Assembly (NCBI GenBank): GCA_002404515.1
Contig: DHJV01000157.1
Location: 51,986-100,103 of the forward strand
DNA: 48,118 nt
Direction: 5' to 3'
From: Lachnospiraceae bacterium UBA4711
Lineage (GTDB): Bacteria; Bacillota; Clostridia; Lachnospirales; Lachnospiraceae
The notes beneath the pieces are model-generated. The model did no database searches. It was not told the origin of the DNA and saw nothing but the letters and a program-made list of their open reading frames with translations. The translations under genes were made by a program, and so were the position numbers. Of the stretch, positions 30,845 to 39,293 are shown in pieces (positions within the stretch are counted from its first letter, which is position 1; each line of letters starts with the position of its first letter).

Positions 30845-31525
30845 ATGAATTACAGACACGAACTAAAACATGAGATAACCTATGGCGATATGCTTTGCCT
30901 GCGCGGACGCCTGAACGCTGTCGCCCATGCAGATGCACATGGCAATCATGGAAAATACCACATTCGCAGCCTGTACTTTGATAATCTGTACGATAAAGCG
31001 TTTATGGAGAAAATCAATGGCGTGAATTGCAGGGAGAAATACCGCCTGCGCTATTACGATGGCGATACATCCGTGATCCGTCTGGAGAAGAAATCGAAGA
31101 TCAACGGTTTGTCCTGCAAACAGAGTGCGCAGGTGACAGCAGAGCAGGTGACGCAGATTCTGCGCGGCGATGTCGCGTGGCTGCAGGAGTCGGAAGAACC
31201 ACTGTTGCGGGAATTTTACACGAAGCTTGTGAATCAGGGACTGCGGCCGAAGACAATCGTTGATTATACGAGGGAAGCATATACCTATGCACCCGGAAAT
31301 GTGCGGGTGACGATGGACTATGATATACGAACCGGCATGTATGGATTGGATTTCCTGAATGCGGAATGTGTCACACTTCCGATCATCGAGAATCACCGGA
31401 TTCTGGAAGTGAAATGGGACGCATACCTGCCGGATTGTATCCGTAGTGCAGTCCAGCTTGGAAATCAGGGCACACAGAGCTTCTCGAAATACGCGGCGTG
31501 CCGGGCGTATGAATATGCCGGTTAG
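30845..31525 (+). CDS. VTC-domain polyphosphate polymerase
   Basis: 226-residue protein of the VTC family (yeast Vtc4-type, which makes polyphosphate from ATP inside a basic beta-barrel tunnel). Seen: YRHELKHEITYGD (about 3-15), IRSLYFDN (39-46), REKYRLRYYDGD (60-71), VIRLEKKSKINGLSCKQS (73-90), a basic strand pair, and ILEVKWDAYLP (near 196-206) with the metal-binding Glu. No SPX domain. The start at 30845 has CGGGAGGTGAG upstream. It is the first gene of an operon with DUF4956 and CotH, a combination I know as recurrent in Firmicutes; its product or acceptor there is unproven. Confidence 0.93.
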   Translation: MNYRHELKHEITYGDMLCLRGRLNAVAHADAHGNHGKYHIRSLYFDNLYDKAFMEKINGVNCREKYRLRYYDGDTSVIRLEKKSKINGLSCKQSAQVTAEQVTQILRGDVAWLQESEEPLLREFYTKLVNQGLRPKTIVDYTREAYTYAPGNVRVTMDYDIRTGMYGLDFLNAECVTLPIIENHRILEVKWDAYLPDCIRSAVQLGNQGTQSFSKYAACRAYEYAG

Positions 31526-31569
31526 AAACAACAGATAAAATGAGAATGACAGGAAAAAGGAGGAACCCT

Positions 31570-32238
31570 ATGGGATTTGGAGATGTTTTTAAGTCAAGTT
31601 TTTTGGAGAATATAGCGAGCGTAAGTATTCTGGATATGGTGATCGCGCTGGTGCTTGCATTTGGAATCGGTATGTTTATTTTCTTTGTCTATAAGAAGAC
31701 GTACTCCGGCGTGATGTATGCGCCGGGATTCGGCGTGACGCTGGTTGCACTCACGATGATCACAACCGTCGTGATCTTAGCGGTAACCTCGAACGTGGTG
31801 TTGTCACTTGGTATGGTTGGTGCGCTTTCTATCGTGCGTTTCCGTGCGGCAATCAAAGATCCGCTTGATATCGCATTTTTGTTCTGGTCGATTGCAGTCG
31901 GCATCGTGCTTGCCGCAGGTATGCTTCCACTTGCACTGATCGGAAGTATTTTCATTGGTGTGATGCTTCTCATATTTGTCAACCGGAAATCACATGTACA
32001 TCCATACATTCTGATCGTACAGTGTGACGGACACGACAGCGAGGTGAAGGTGCGCGAGTTCATGGAGAAGCAGGCGAAAAAATGCGTAGTCAAAAGCAAG
32101 GTCGCACAGCCGGGACATGTGGAGCTGAATCTGGAGGTACGCATGAAGGATGACAATGCGGATTTCGTAAATATTTTGTCCGAGATGGATGGTGTGAGCA
32201 GTGCATCGCTCGTCAGCTTTAACGGAGAGTATTTGTAG
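31570..32238 (+). CDS. DUF4956 membrane protein
   Basis: 222-residue protein of the DUF4956 family. Four hydrophobic segments (about 22-41, 50-74, 97-117 and 119-136) surround a conserved-looking stretch SLGMVGALSIVRFRAAIKDP (about 80-99). The cytoplasmic C-terminal domain (about 145-222) has an ACT-like or ferredoxin-like pattern. The family is often beside VTC and CotH genes and is thought to be a membrane partner, perhaps a channel or scaffold. SD AAAAGGAGG before the ATG at 31570; 44 bases after the VTC gene. Confidence 0.9.
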   Translation: MGFGDVFKSSFLENIASVSILDMVIALVLAFGIGMFIFFVYKKTYSGVMYAPGFGVTLVALTMITTVVILAVTSNVVLSLGMVGALSIVRFRAAIKDPLDIAFLFWSIAVGIVLAAGMLPLALIGSIFIGVMLLIFVNRKSHVHPYILIVQCDGHDSEVKVREFMEKQAKKCVVKSKVAQPGHVELNLEVRMKDDNADFVNILSEMDGVSSASLVSFNGEYL

Positions 32239-32276
32239 GCAGCGCATGGAAGAAAGAACGTTAAGGAGGTGGTGCG

Positions 32277-34100
32277 ATGTCGACCGGAAAACATATAGAC
32301 AAGATTTGCTGCATCATTTTGATATTTACGATTCTGATCACGGTCGTATTCTGCAATGCGGAGAGTCTGGGTGTGAATAAGCTTCCGATCACGATGGGAT
32401 ATGAGCAGAAGCTGTTTGATACAACGAAGGTGCATACGATCGATATTGTGATGGATGATTGGGATTCCTTTATCGACGGCTGTGAGGACGAGGAATATGT
32501 ATCCTGTGCAGTTGTGATTGACAACGAAGCTTATAAAAATGTTGCAATCCGTGCAAAGGGAAATACATCCCTAAGCTCGGTTGCCGCGTATGGCAATGAC
32601 CGGTACAGCTTCAAGATTGAGTTCGACCATTACGACAGCGGCAAAAGTTATCATGGACTGGACAAATTATCACTCAACAATATCATTCAGGATAATACAT
32701 ATATGAAGGATTACCTGTGCTACCAGATGATGGGATATATGGGTGTGGATGCGCCGCTTTGCAGCTATGTCTGGATTACAGTCAATGGCGAAGCGTGGGG
32801 ACTGTATCTCGCAGTAGAAGGTGTGGAGGACAGCTTCCTGGAGCGAAACTATGGCACTTCATATGGTGAGCTGTATAAGCCGGATAGCCAGTCGATGGGC
32901 GGTGGCCGTGGAAACGGTGCGGATATCTCGGAGACGGAATTGGCAGAACAATTCTTCGGCGAGGATATAGCCAGTGACAGTGATGCGACCGCAGATGGAC
33001 AGGGAATGCAGCTGCCGGATGAAAATTCCACGGGTGGACAGGGAATGCAACCCCCGGATGGAGCTTCTTCGGATGGACAGGAAATGCAGCCACCAGATGG
33101 AGATTCTTCGGATGGACAGGAAATGCAGCTTCCGGATGGAGATTCTTCAGATGGACAGAAGATGGAACCACCGACAGGTACGGAGTCAGACGGTCAGAAA
33201 ATGCAGAGACCAGATGGTGATATGGGCGATAAGCAAGGCGGACCAGGTGGTGGCATGGGAAGCGACGATGTGTCACTCATCTATTCGGATGATGAATATA
33301 GCAGCTACAGCAACATCTTCGATAACGCCAAGACAGATATTACGGACGAGGATAAAGACCGCCTGATCGCTTCACTGAAGTCTCTGAACGAGAATTCAGA
33401 TATCGAGGATGTGGTAAATGTAGACGAGGTGATACGATACTTTGTTGTACACAATTTCGTCTGCAACTTCGACAGCTATACCGGTTCGATGATCCATAAT
33501 TACTATCTGTATGAGGAAGATGGACAGCTTTCGATGATTCCGTGGGATTACAATCTCGCCTTTGGCGGATTCTCAGCGGGCGGCGGAGGCAGCGATTCGG
33601 CAACGCAGATGGTGAACTATCCAATCGATACGCCGGTCTCTGGTGGAACGGTGGATTCCCGTCCGATGCTTGCGTGGATCTTTGCGGATGAGAGCTACAC
33701 GGAACTGTATCACACATATTTTGATACATTTATCTCCGAGTATTTTGAAAGCGGATATTTCGAGAATCTGATCACAGAGACGGAGAATCTGATTGCTTCT
33801 TATGTCGAGCAGGACCCGACGAAATTCTGTACCTACGAAGAGTTTGAGACAGGCGTGGATACGTTGAAATCGTTCTGCCTGCTCCGGGCAGAGAGCATCC
33901 GCGGACAGTTGGATGGCACAATTCCATCTACAAGTGATGGGCAGCAGGAAGATGATTCCACACTCGTCGATGCTTCTTCCATTTCCCTTACGGATATGGG
34001 AAGCATGGGACATGGCGGCGGTACACCGGGCGATGGCGACCGACCGGATATGCCAGATGGCAATGGAGGAACACCACCAGAACGACCGGGAAAGCAGTAA
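32277..34100 (+). CDS. CotH-family kinase-like surface protein with 13-residue repeats
   Basis: 607-residue protein. An N-terminal hydrophobic segment (about 9-28) acts as signal anchor. The CotH domain has VAIRAKGNTSLSSVA (about 89-103; ATP-loop-like), YHGLDKLSLNN, and the catalytic-type blocks HNFVCNFDSYTGSMIHNYYLYE (about 392-413) and MIPWDYNLAF (about 419-428), with the two Asp of the CotH kinase site. Inserted at about 240-317 are six 13-residue repeats (DGQEMQPPDGDSS) plus a Gly tail. The C-terminus is again Met/Asp/Pro/Gly-rich. CotH of spores is an atypical secreted kinase; whether this one is active is not known. Last gene of the operon, SD AAGGAGGTGG. Confidence 0.92.
   Translation: MSTGKHIDKICCIILIFTILITVVFCNAESLGVNKLPITMGYEQKLFDTTKVHTIDIVMDDWDSFIDGCEDEEYVSCAVVIDNEAYKNVAIRAKGNTSLSSVAAYGNDRYSFKIEFDHYDSGKSYHGLDKLSLNNIIQDNTYMKDYLCYQMMGYMGVDAPLCSYVWITVNGEAWGLYLAVEGVEDSFLERNYGTSYGELYKPDSQSMGGGRGNGADISETELAEQFFGEDIASDSDATADGQGMQLPDENSTGGQGMQPPDGASSDGQEMQPPDGDSSDGQEMQLPDGDSSDGQKMEPPTGTESDGQKMQRPDGDMGDKQGGPGGGMGSDDVSLIYSDDEYSSYSNIFDNAKTDITDEDKDRLIASLKSLNENSDIEDVVNVDEVIRYFVVHNFVCNFDSYTGSMIHNYYLYEEDGQLSMIPWDYNLAFGGFSAGGGGSDSATQMVNYPIDTPVSGGTVDSRPMLAWIFADESYTELYHTYFDTFISEYFESGYFENLITETENLIASYVEQDPTKFCTYEEFETGVDTLKSFCLLRAESIRGQLDGTIPSTSDGQQEDDSTLVDASSISLTDMGSMGHGGGTPGDGDRPDMPDGNGGTPPERPGKQ
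32994..33227 (+). repeat. Six 39-bp tandem repeats inside the CotH-like gene
   Basis: Six in-frame units of 39 bp starting at 32994, 33033, 33072, 33111, 33150 and 33189, coding DGQ-x-M-(Q/E)-x-P-x-x-x-x-x. Units 3 and 4 are nearly identical, which suggests recent duplication and a length that varies between strains. Confidence 0.9.
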
Positions 34101-34126
34101 ATTCAACGCTGAAAACGATTTCATAA

Positions 34127-34160
34127 GATGGTGAATCTTTCGATTTGCCATCTTTTTTTA
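34127..34160 (+). terminator. Terminator after the CotH-like gene
   Basis: AAGATGG pairs with CCATCTT, with an inner GAATC/GATTT pair, followed by seven T's. Confidence 0.85.
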
Positions 34161-34236
34161 TGCATTTTTTAGAATTTAAATGGTGGAAATTCCCAGAATC
34201 ATAACACGTGCATGAAAAGGTTTTCACACTCAATGA

Positions 34237-34275
34237 TTTATTTTTGCGTCTGACACGATTATGATAGCGCTAACA
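34237..34275 (+). promoter_or_regulatory. Promoter and LacI/CcpA-type operator before metK
   Basis: -35 TTTATT (34237-34242), 17-base spacer, -10 TATGAT (34260-34265). TGATAGCGCTAACA (34262-34275) is a near-perfect palindrome around CG and overlaps the -10. It matches 13 of 14 positions of the cre consensus and equally the general LacI-family operator form. A bound repressor would block the promoter. No SAM riboswitch is seen. Confidence 0.65.
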
Positions 34276-34302
34276 AAAACAAAGAGAAAGGATGCAAATG
34301 GT

Positions 34303-35496
34303 ATGGGAAAATTATTTACATCAGAATCAGTAACAGAAGGACATCCGGATAAGATTGCGGATCAGATCTCCGATGCAATTTTAGATGCATTACTCGAGCA
34401 GGATCCGTATTCCAGAGTGGCAGCAGAAACGACAGTTGCAACGGGTATCGCATTAGTCGTTGGAGAGATCACAACAAAGGCATATGTCGATATTGCGAAA
34501 ATAGCAAGAGACACAATCCGGGAGATTGGCTATGTGAATAACGTGGATGGATACAATGCAAATTCCATTGCGGTGCTTACGTCCATTGATGAGCAGTCAG
34601 CCGATATTGCACTTGGTGTGGATCATGCGTTTGAGTCAAAGCAGGATGGCGCAACCGAAGATTTTGGAACAGGAGCAGGTGATCAGGGAATTATCTTTGG
34701 ATATGCAACCGATGAGACACCGGAATATCTTCCACCGGCAATTTCGTTTGCGCACAGACTGACAAGACAGCTCACAAAAGTAAGAAAGGACGGCACGCTT
34801 CCATATCTCCGACCGGATGGAAAGTCACAGGTAACGGTGGAATTTGGCGAAGACGGACAGACAGTAAAGCGGATTCATACCATCGTAATTTCAACCCAGC
34901 ATGCAGAGGAGGTAAGTCTGGAGCAGATCCGGAAGGATGTGATCGAATACGTGATTAAGCCGGTAATACCTGCGGAGCTTCTGGATGAAGATACCATTTA
35001 TTATGTGAATCCAACTGGAAGATTCGTGATTGGCGGACCGCAGGGCGATTCCGGACTGACCGGAAGAAAAATCATTGTGGACACCTATGGTGGAACCGGA
35101 CGTCATGGCGGCGGTGCTTTCTCCGGGAAAGATCCAACAAAGGTAGATCGTTCTGCCGCTTATGCAGCCAGATGGGTAGCGAAGAATCTTGTTGCTGCAG
35201 GAGTGGCAAAGAAAATTGAACTGGAGCTTGCGTATGCGATTGGTGTGGCGAAGCCGGTGTCGATAGCAGTGGAAACATTTGGAACGGGGGTAATCAGTGA
35301 TGAAAAAATTGTGGAGATTATTGAAAAAGTATTCGATCTTCGACCAGCAGCGATCATTGATGCGCTGGATCTTAGAAGACCAATCTATAAGCAGACCGCA
35401 GCGTATGGACATTTTGGGCGCAATGATATCGACTTACCTTGGGAACACCTGGATAAGGTAGCGGAGATAAAGGCATATGAAGAAAAAAATATTTGA
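34303..35496 (+). CDS. metK: S-adenosylmethionine synthase
   Basis: 397-residue enzyme making SAM from methionine and ATP. Seen: FTSESVTEGHPDKIADQISDAILD (N-terminal ATP/methionine site), GAGDQGIIFGYA (about 125-136), the C-terminal GGGAFSGKDPTKVDRSAAYAARW block (about 270-292, P-loop-like), and normal length. The start at 34303 has AGAAAGGA eleven bases upstream; the in-frame ATG at 34261 lies within the operator and has no ribosome site. Its end overlaps the ABC permease gene by 20 bases, so it belongs to the transport and radical SAM operon. That is unusual for a housekeeping gene and suggests a dedicated SAM supply, or shared control of both. Confidence 0.96.
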   Translation: MGKLFTSESVTEGHPDKIADQISDAILDALLEQDPYSRVAAETTVATGIALVVGEITTKAYVDIAKIARDTIREIGYVNNVDGYNANSIAVLTSIDEQSADIALGVDHAFESKQDGATEDFGTGAGDQGIIFGYATDETPEYLPPAISFAHRLTRQLTKVRKDGTLPYLRPDGKSQVTVEFGEDGQTVKRIHTIVISTQHAEEVSLEQIRKDVIEYVIKPVIPAELLDEDTIYYVNPTGRFVIGGPQGDSGLTGRKIIVDTYGGTGRHGGGAFSGKDPTKVDRSAAYAARWVAKNLVAAGVAKKIELELAYAIGVAKPVSIAVETFGTGVISDEKIVEIIEKVFDLRPAAIIDALDLRRPIYKQTAAYGHFGRNDIDLPWEHLDKVAEIKAYEEKNI

Positions 35497-36232
35497 GAAA
35501 ATAGAACAGATTCTTCCGATCATCCTGCTTTTGCTCATCTGGTATCTGGTAACGGAACGGGAAGGCTATAACAGCCTTCTGTTCCCAAAACTGTCGCAGG
35601 TGTGGGAGTCCGCATTTCAGAAGATAAAGGATGGAACGCTTCCGCTTGCGATTGGAATCAGTCTGCGACGCGTGTTGCTTGGCTATATCGTTGCAGCACT
35701 TGTCGGAATTACACTGGGTATCGTGATTGGCTTGTCGAAGCATATGTATAGAATCACGGATCTGATCATTCAGATCCTGAAGCCGATTCCGCCGATCGCA
35801 TGGATTCCGCTTACAATCCTGTGGATGGGGATCGGGGAAAATTCCAAGGTCTTTCTGATATTTTTAGGAGGATTTTTCACGATATTGCTGAACACACTCG
35901 ATGGAATCCGCTATACCGATGCGAAGCTTCTGGAGGTTGCGCGGGTGATGGAGACACCGAAGCCAAAATATATCTTCCGGCTTGTGATACCCGCAGCGTT
36001 TCCGTCGATATTTACAGGGCTGCGCGTGGCAATGGGAACCTGTTGGACGTGTGTGGTTGCAGCGGAACTGGTAGCTTCGAGCAGCGGCGTAGGATATATG
36101 ATTTCCAATGCGAGGAATTTCGGACAGCTGGATGTCGTGATTGTAGGAATGATAGCGATTGGTATCGTAGGAAAGATCATGGACGTTATCTTAAAGCTGG
36201 TTGAAAGGAGGGTGCTTAGTTGGAATTATTAG
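35477..36232 (+). CDS. ABC transporter permease, sulfonate/taurine/nitrate type
   Basis: 251-residue inner-membrane permease of the SsuC/TauC/NrtB group, with about six helices. The coupling block is around EVARVMETPKPKYIFRLVIPAAFPSIFTGLRVAMG (about 154-188; EAA motif), followed by the family-like CWTCVVAAELVASSSGVGYMI. The start is ATG 35477, within the last codons of metK (20-base overlap). It overlaps the ATPase gene by 13 bases. The substrate cannot be read from the permease; family members carry sulfonates, taurine, nitrate, thiamine precursors and other small acids. Confidence 0.92.
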   Translation: MKKKIFEKIEQILPIILLLLIWYLVTEREGYNSLLFPKLSQVWESAFQKIKDGTLPLAIGISLRRVLLGYIVAALVGITLGIVIGLSKHMYRITDLIIQILKPIPPIAWIPLTILWMGIGENSKVFLIFLGGFFTILLNTLDGIRYTDAKLLEVARVMETPKPKYIFRLVIPAAFPSIFTGLRVAMGTCWTCVVAAELVASSSGVGYMISNARNFGQLDVVIVGMIAIGIVGKIMDVILKLVERRVLSWNY

Positions 36233-36990
36233 GGAAAAACTATGTGAATGTCGAAGGCTTCAGCAAAAGCTTCGGAGACACATGTATTTTGTCAGATATT
36301 CAGTTCCAAGTCTCGAAGGGCGAATTTATATGTATCGTCGGGAGCAGCGGCTGTGGGAAAAGCACCCTTCTTAGGAGTCTGTCCGGGTTAGACACGGATT
36401 ATGAGGGGCAGATTCTGGTAGATGAAAAAGAAGTGACAAAGCCGACGAAGAATATCGGATATATCTTTCAGGAGAACCGGTTGTTTCCGTGGATGACCGT
36501 GGAGGAAAATGTAGGTTTCTCTCTGGACAGCGGCAGCCGGGAAGAGAGACGAAATAAGGTGCGCGAGGCAATCCGGATGGTCGGACTGGAGCCGGCAGCA
36601 AAGCAATATCCGAAGACGCTGTCCGGCGGTATGGCGCAGCGCGCCAACATAGCACGGACACTTGTGAATAAGCCAGAGGTTTTACTATTGGACGAACCAT
36701 TTGGCGCACTCGATGCTTTTACGAAAATCAATCTTCAGGAGAAATTATGTGAGATCCGGAGTGCGGAAGGAACGACGATGATCATGGTGACGCATGATAT
36801 CGAAGAGGCGGTGTACCTTGCCGACCGGATCATCATTTTAGATAAAAATCCTGGTGTTATAAAGAAAATAGTGAACGTGGATCTGCCGAGACCAAGGGAT
36901 CGGAACAGCAATTATTTTAATGATCTGCGCAAAGAGATTTATGGATACTTCTTCGAGACGAAGGAAATCGTGGAAGATTACAATATTTAG
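36220..36990 (+). CDS. ABC transporter ATP-binding protein, sulfonate/taurine/nitrate type
   Basis: 256-residue ATPase of the SsuB/TauB group. Walker A GSSGCGKST (41-49), Q-loop FQENRLFPWMT (83-93), signature LSGGMAQ (134-140), Walker B VLLLDEPFGALD (154-165), and the switch His in VTHDIEEAVYLADR. The start is TTG 36220, eight bases after AAGGAGGG. It forms a full importer with the genes on either side. The C-terminal RDRNSNYFNDLRKEIYGYF tail is as in the family. Confidence 0.95.
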   Translation: MELLGKNYVNVEGFSKSFGDTCILSDIQFQVSKGEFICIVGSSGCGKSTLLRSLSGLDTDYEGQILVDEKEVTKPTKNIGYIFQENRLFPWMTVEENVGFSLDSGSREERRNKVREAIRMVGLEPAAKQYPKTLSGGMAQRANIARTLVNKPEVLLLDEPFGALDAFTKINLQEKLCEIRSAEGTTMIMVTHDIEEAVYLADRIIILDKNPGVIKKIVNVDLPRPRDRNSNYFNDLRKEIYGYFFETKEIVEDYNI

Positions 36991-37005
36991 CAGGAGGAAA
37001 TGCAT

Positions 37006-38001
37006 ATGAGAAAAGTGAGAAAATTATTTGCTTTGATGACGGTGGCGGTTTTGCTGGTGGGTATGATTTCCGGATGTGGCAAGGATAAGAAAGCGGCAGA
37101 TACGGCGCAGACACAGACGTTGAATCTGGCGATCCAGCCAGCCGTCGGATTTTTGCCATTATATATTATGCGGGATGAGCAATTGCTCGAGAAGGCACTC
37201 GCAGATGCTGGCTATGATGTGAAAGTGACCTATACAGAATACGAATCCGGTCCACCGGAAAACGAAGCATTTGCGGCAGGGCTTGTAGATATTGGAATCA
37301 TGGGAAATGTACCGGCGTTGTCGGGAATTGCATCCGGGCAGGACAGAAAGCTGATCGGGATTGCATATAACGGAGAGGCGACGGAGGCGATCATCGTGCC
37401 AAAGGATTCGGACATAAAAACGGTTGCAGATCTGAAGGGAAAGAAGATTGGACTGGTGGTCGGTTCCATCGCGCAGAATCTGGTGTCTGCAGTATTCGAG
37501 GACAACAATCTCAAATTCAGTGATGTTGAATTTGTGAACCTGTCTGCTGGTGAACAGCCGCAGGCACTTGCAAATGGACAGGTCGACGCGGTAGCGGTAT
37601 GGGAGCCTACGATTTCCAAACTGACGGCAGATGGAAGCAATGTGGTACTGGCAGATGGAACCGGCGTATTTCTGGGCGAGAATCCGATTATCGCAAGGGG
37701 CGAATATATAGAGAAGAATCCGGAGATCGTCCAGATCTATATGGATACCTATAAGAAAGCGGCAGAGCTGCTGGCAGCGGACACGGAAAAGTATGCGGAA
37801 CAATACAGCAATTATTTTGGATTGGATACATCCATTATACGTTCTGCTCTGGCAAATGCGAAGCAGCCGATTGCAATTACAGATGCGGATGTGACGGATC
37901 TTCAGAAGACGGCAGATTTTCTGAAAAATGAAAATCTGGTGACCAAGGAAATCAAGGTGGAAGACTATGTTGATTTCACATTTAGTGAAGGCTTGAAGTA
38001 A
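37006..38001 (+). CDS. ABC transporter substrate-binding lipoprotein, SsuA/NMT1-like
   Basis: 331-residue extracellular binding lipoprotein. Signal peptide with lipobox ISGC (about Cys24), then a two-lobed type II binding fold: LNLAIQPAVGFLPLYIMRDEQLLEKAL, GIMGNVPALSGIASG, IVPKDSDIKTVADLKGKKIGLVVGS (about 127-151), and LANGQVDAVAVWEPTISKL (about 187-205). The latter is the usual VDA...W.P motif of SsuA/TauA proteins. The start at 37006 is eight bases after AGGAGG; ATG 37000 is only two bases away from it. The ligand is likely a small organic acid or sulfur/nitrogen compound. Eleven bases later the radical SAM gene begins. Confidence 0.93.
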   Translation: MRKVRKLFALMTVAVLLVGMISGCGKDKKAADTAQTQTLNLAIQPAVGFLPLYIMRDEQLLEKALADAGYDVKVTYTEYESGPPENEAFAAGLVDIGIMGNVPALSGIASGQDRKLIGIAYNGEATEAIIVPKDSDIKTVADLKGKKIGLVVGSIAQNLVSAVFEDNNLKFSDVEFVNLSAGEQPQALANGQVDAVAVWEPTISKLTADGSNVVLADGTGVFLGENPIIARGEYIEKNPEIVQIYMDTYKKAAELLAADTEKYAEQYSNYFGLDTSIIRSALANAKQPIAITDADVTDLQKTADFLKNENLVTKEIKVEDYVDFTFSEGLK

Positions 38002-38012
38002 GGAGGCAGTCT

Positions 38013-39293
38013 ATGGTAGAAGCAAGAGACAAAGAATGGCGGAAAAAAGAACCTTCTTTAAGGGAAGTGACAGAAAAATATCCGGACATGCCGGCAAGCT
38101 GGATCTTAAAAGCAGATATCCAGAGACGCGGACTCTGGTATGCGCCGAATGCAGTTGCGCAGATTGATCCGGCGGTTCACGCAGTTCATCAGGATGGAAA
38201 AGATCTGTTCCGTAACAGTGTGGATTTTGTACCGGAAGGATTGATCTGGAATGATGGAAGCTATCTGATTGCGAACTTTGATTTTGACCAGGAGCATCCG
38301 GCAAGAGATCCATATACTGTTGATTATGTCGATGGAAAATATGTGATTATAGATGAAGGTGAGATTCTTTCGGATTTCCAGGGATTTTGGGAGAAACCGG
38401 ATTTCTATAACAAAAAAGCATCCAACGGAGAACCGTTAAGCACTTATGTGCAGGCAAGACCGCAGCGTATAGAAGTCAGTGTAAATAAATACTGCCATTT
38501 CTGGGATTGCCCGAAGGAAGGCTGCAAATATTGCCCGCTTTCCCCATCCTTCAAAGCGAGTGGAGCAACGGAAGAACAAAGCGAGCTTCAATATATGCGG
38601 GAGGCTTTCGAGGAGGCATTTAAGCAGAAGGGCAGGTTTACGCAGGTTTTGTTGACTGGTGGTTCGATTCTGTCCGGTGAGGAATTGTTTGATGATGAAC
38701 TAGAGAGCTATATCCGGGTGTTGAAGATGATAGGCGAGTTCTTCCCGGGAAGAAGATTTCCGTCGCAGTTGATCTCGTCTGCATTCAGCGAGCGGCAATT
38801 AGAGCGGTTGTATAATGAAACGGGACTGACGATGTACACCACAGATATTGAGGTGTTCGACAAGGAGAAATTCGAATGGATCTGTCCGGGAAAGGCAAAT
38901 AAGCTTGGGTATGACGAGTGGAAACGCCGGTTGATCGCGGCGGTCGATATATTTGGACAGGGAAATGTAACATCCGGCGCCGTGCTTGGAACCGAGCTTG
39001 CAACACCGCATGGATTTATCTCGGAGGATGAAGCGTATAAGCATGTTGTCGAGGAAGCAGAGAGTATCATATCGCATGGCATCGCACTCGCGGCTAATAT
39101 ATGGCGACCGACACCGAAATCAATCTTCCAGAATCAGGTTTCGCCGACGCTTGATTATTTTGTAAGAGTGTATAGGGAGTTTGACCGCTTACAGCGAAAA
39201 TACATCACGAATCCGTATAACGATGATTTCCGGCGGTGCGGTGCACATGTGGGACTGGATTTGATGCGGACATATGAGGAGGTGCAGCGATGA
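38013..39293 (+). CDS. Radical SAM protein of unknown function
   Basis: 426-residue cytoplasmic protein. The first 150 residues form a distinct N-terminal domain (WYAPNAVAQIDPAVHAV and following). The cluster region is CHFWDCPKEGCKYC with Cys161, Cys166, Cys171 and Cys174. The spacing is Cx4Cx4Cx2C, not the standard Cx3Cx2C. The expected TIM-barrel elements follow: VLLTGGSILSG (about 210-220, GGE-like), FPSQLISS, and YTTDIEVFDKEKFEWICPGK. A further Cys is near 409 (RRCGAH). SD AAGGAGGC. It lies between the ABC binding protein and a flavin-type split-barrel gene (ATGA overlap). It probably acts on the imported compound with SAM from the same operon; the reaction is unknown. Confidence 0.85.
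   Translation: MVEARDKEWRKKEPSLREVTEKYPDMPASWILKADIQRRGLWYAPNAVAQIDPAVHAVHQDGKDLFRNSVDFVPEGLIWNDGSYLIANFDFDQEHPARDPYTVDYVDGKYVIIDEGEILSDFQGFWEKPDFYNKKASNGEPLSTYVQARPQRIEVSVNKYCHFWDCPKEGCKYCPLSPSFKASGATEEQSELQYMREAFEEAFKQKGRFTQVLLTGGSILSGEELFDDELESYIRVLKMIGEFFPGRRFPSQLISSAFSERQLERLYNETGLTMYTTDIEVFDKEKFEWICPGKANKLGYDEWKRRLIAAVDIFGQGNVTSGAVLGTELATPHGFISEDEAYKHVVEEAESIISHGIALAANIWRPTPKSIFQNQVSPTLDYFVRVYREFDRLQRKYITNPYNDDFRRCGAHVGLDLMRTYEEVQR

Noticed and set aside
32994..33227. CRISPR-like regular repeats
   Set aside because: The 39-bp units are in frame within CotH, have no spacers and code for a regular peptide.
34101..34302. SAM riboswitch before metK
   Set aside because: I looked for the kink-turn and pseudoknot core of SAM-I type leaders. 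Only a terminator, a promoter and an operator are seen, and the leader is about 30 bases.
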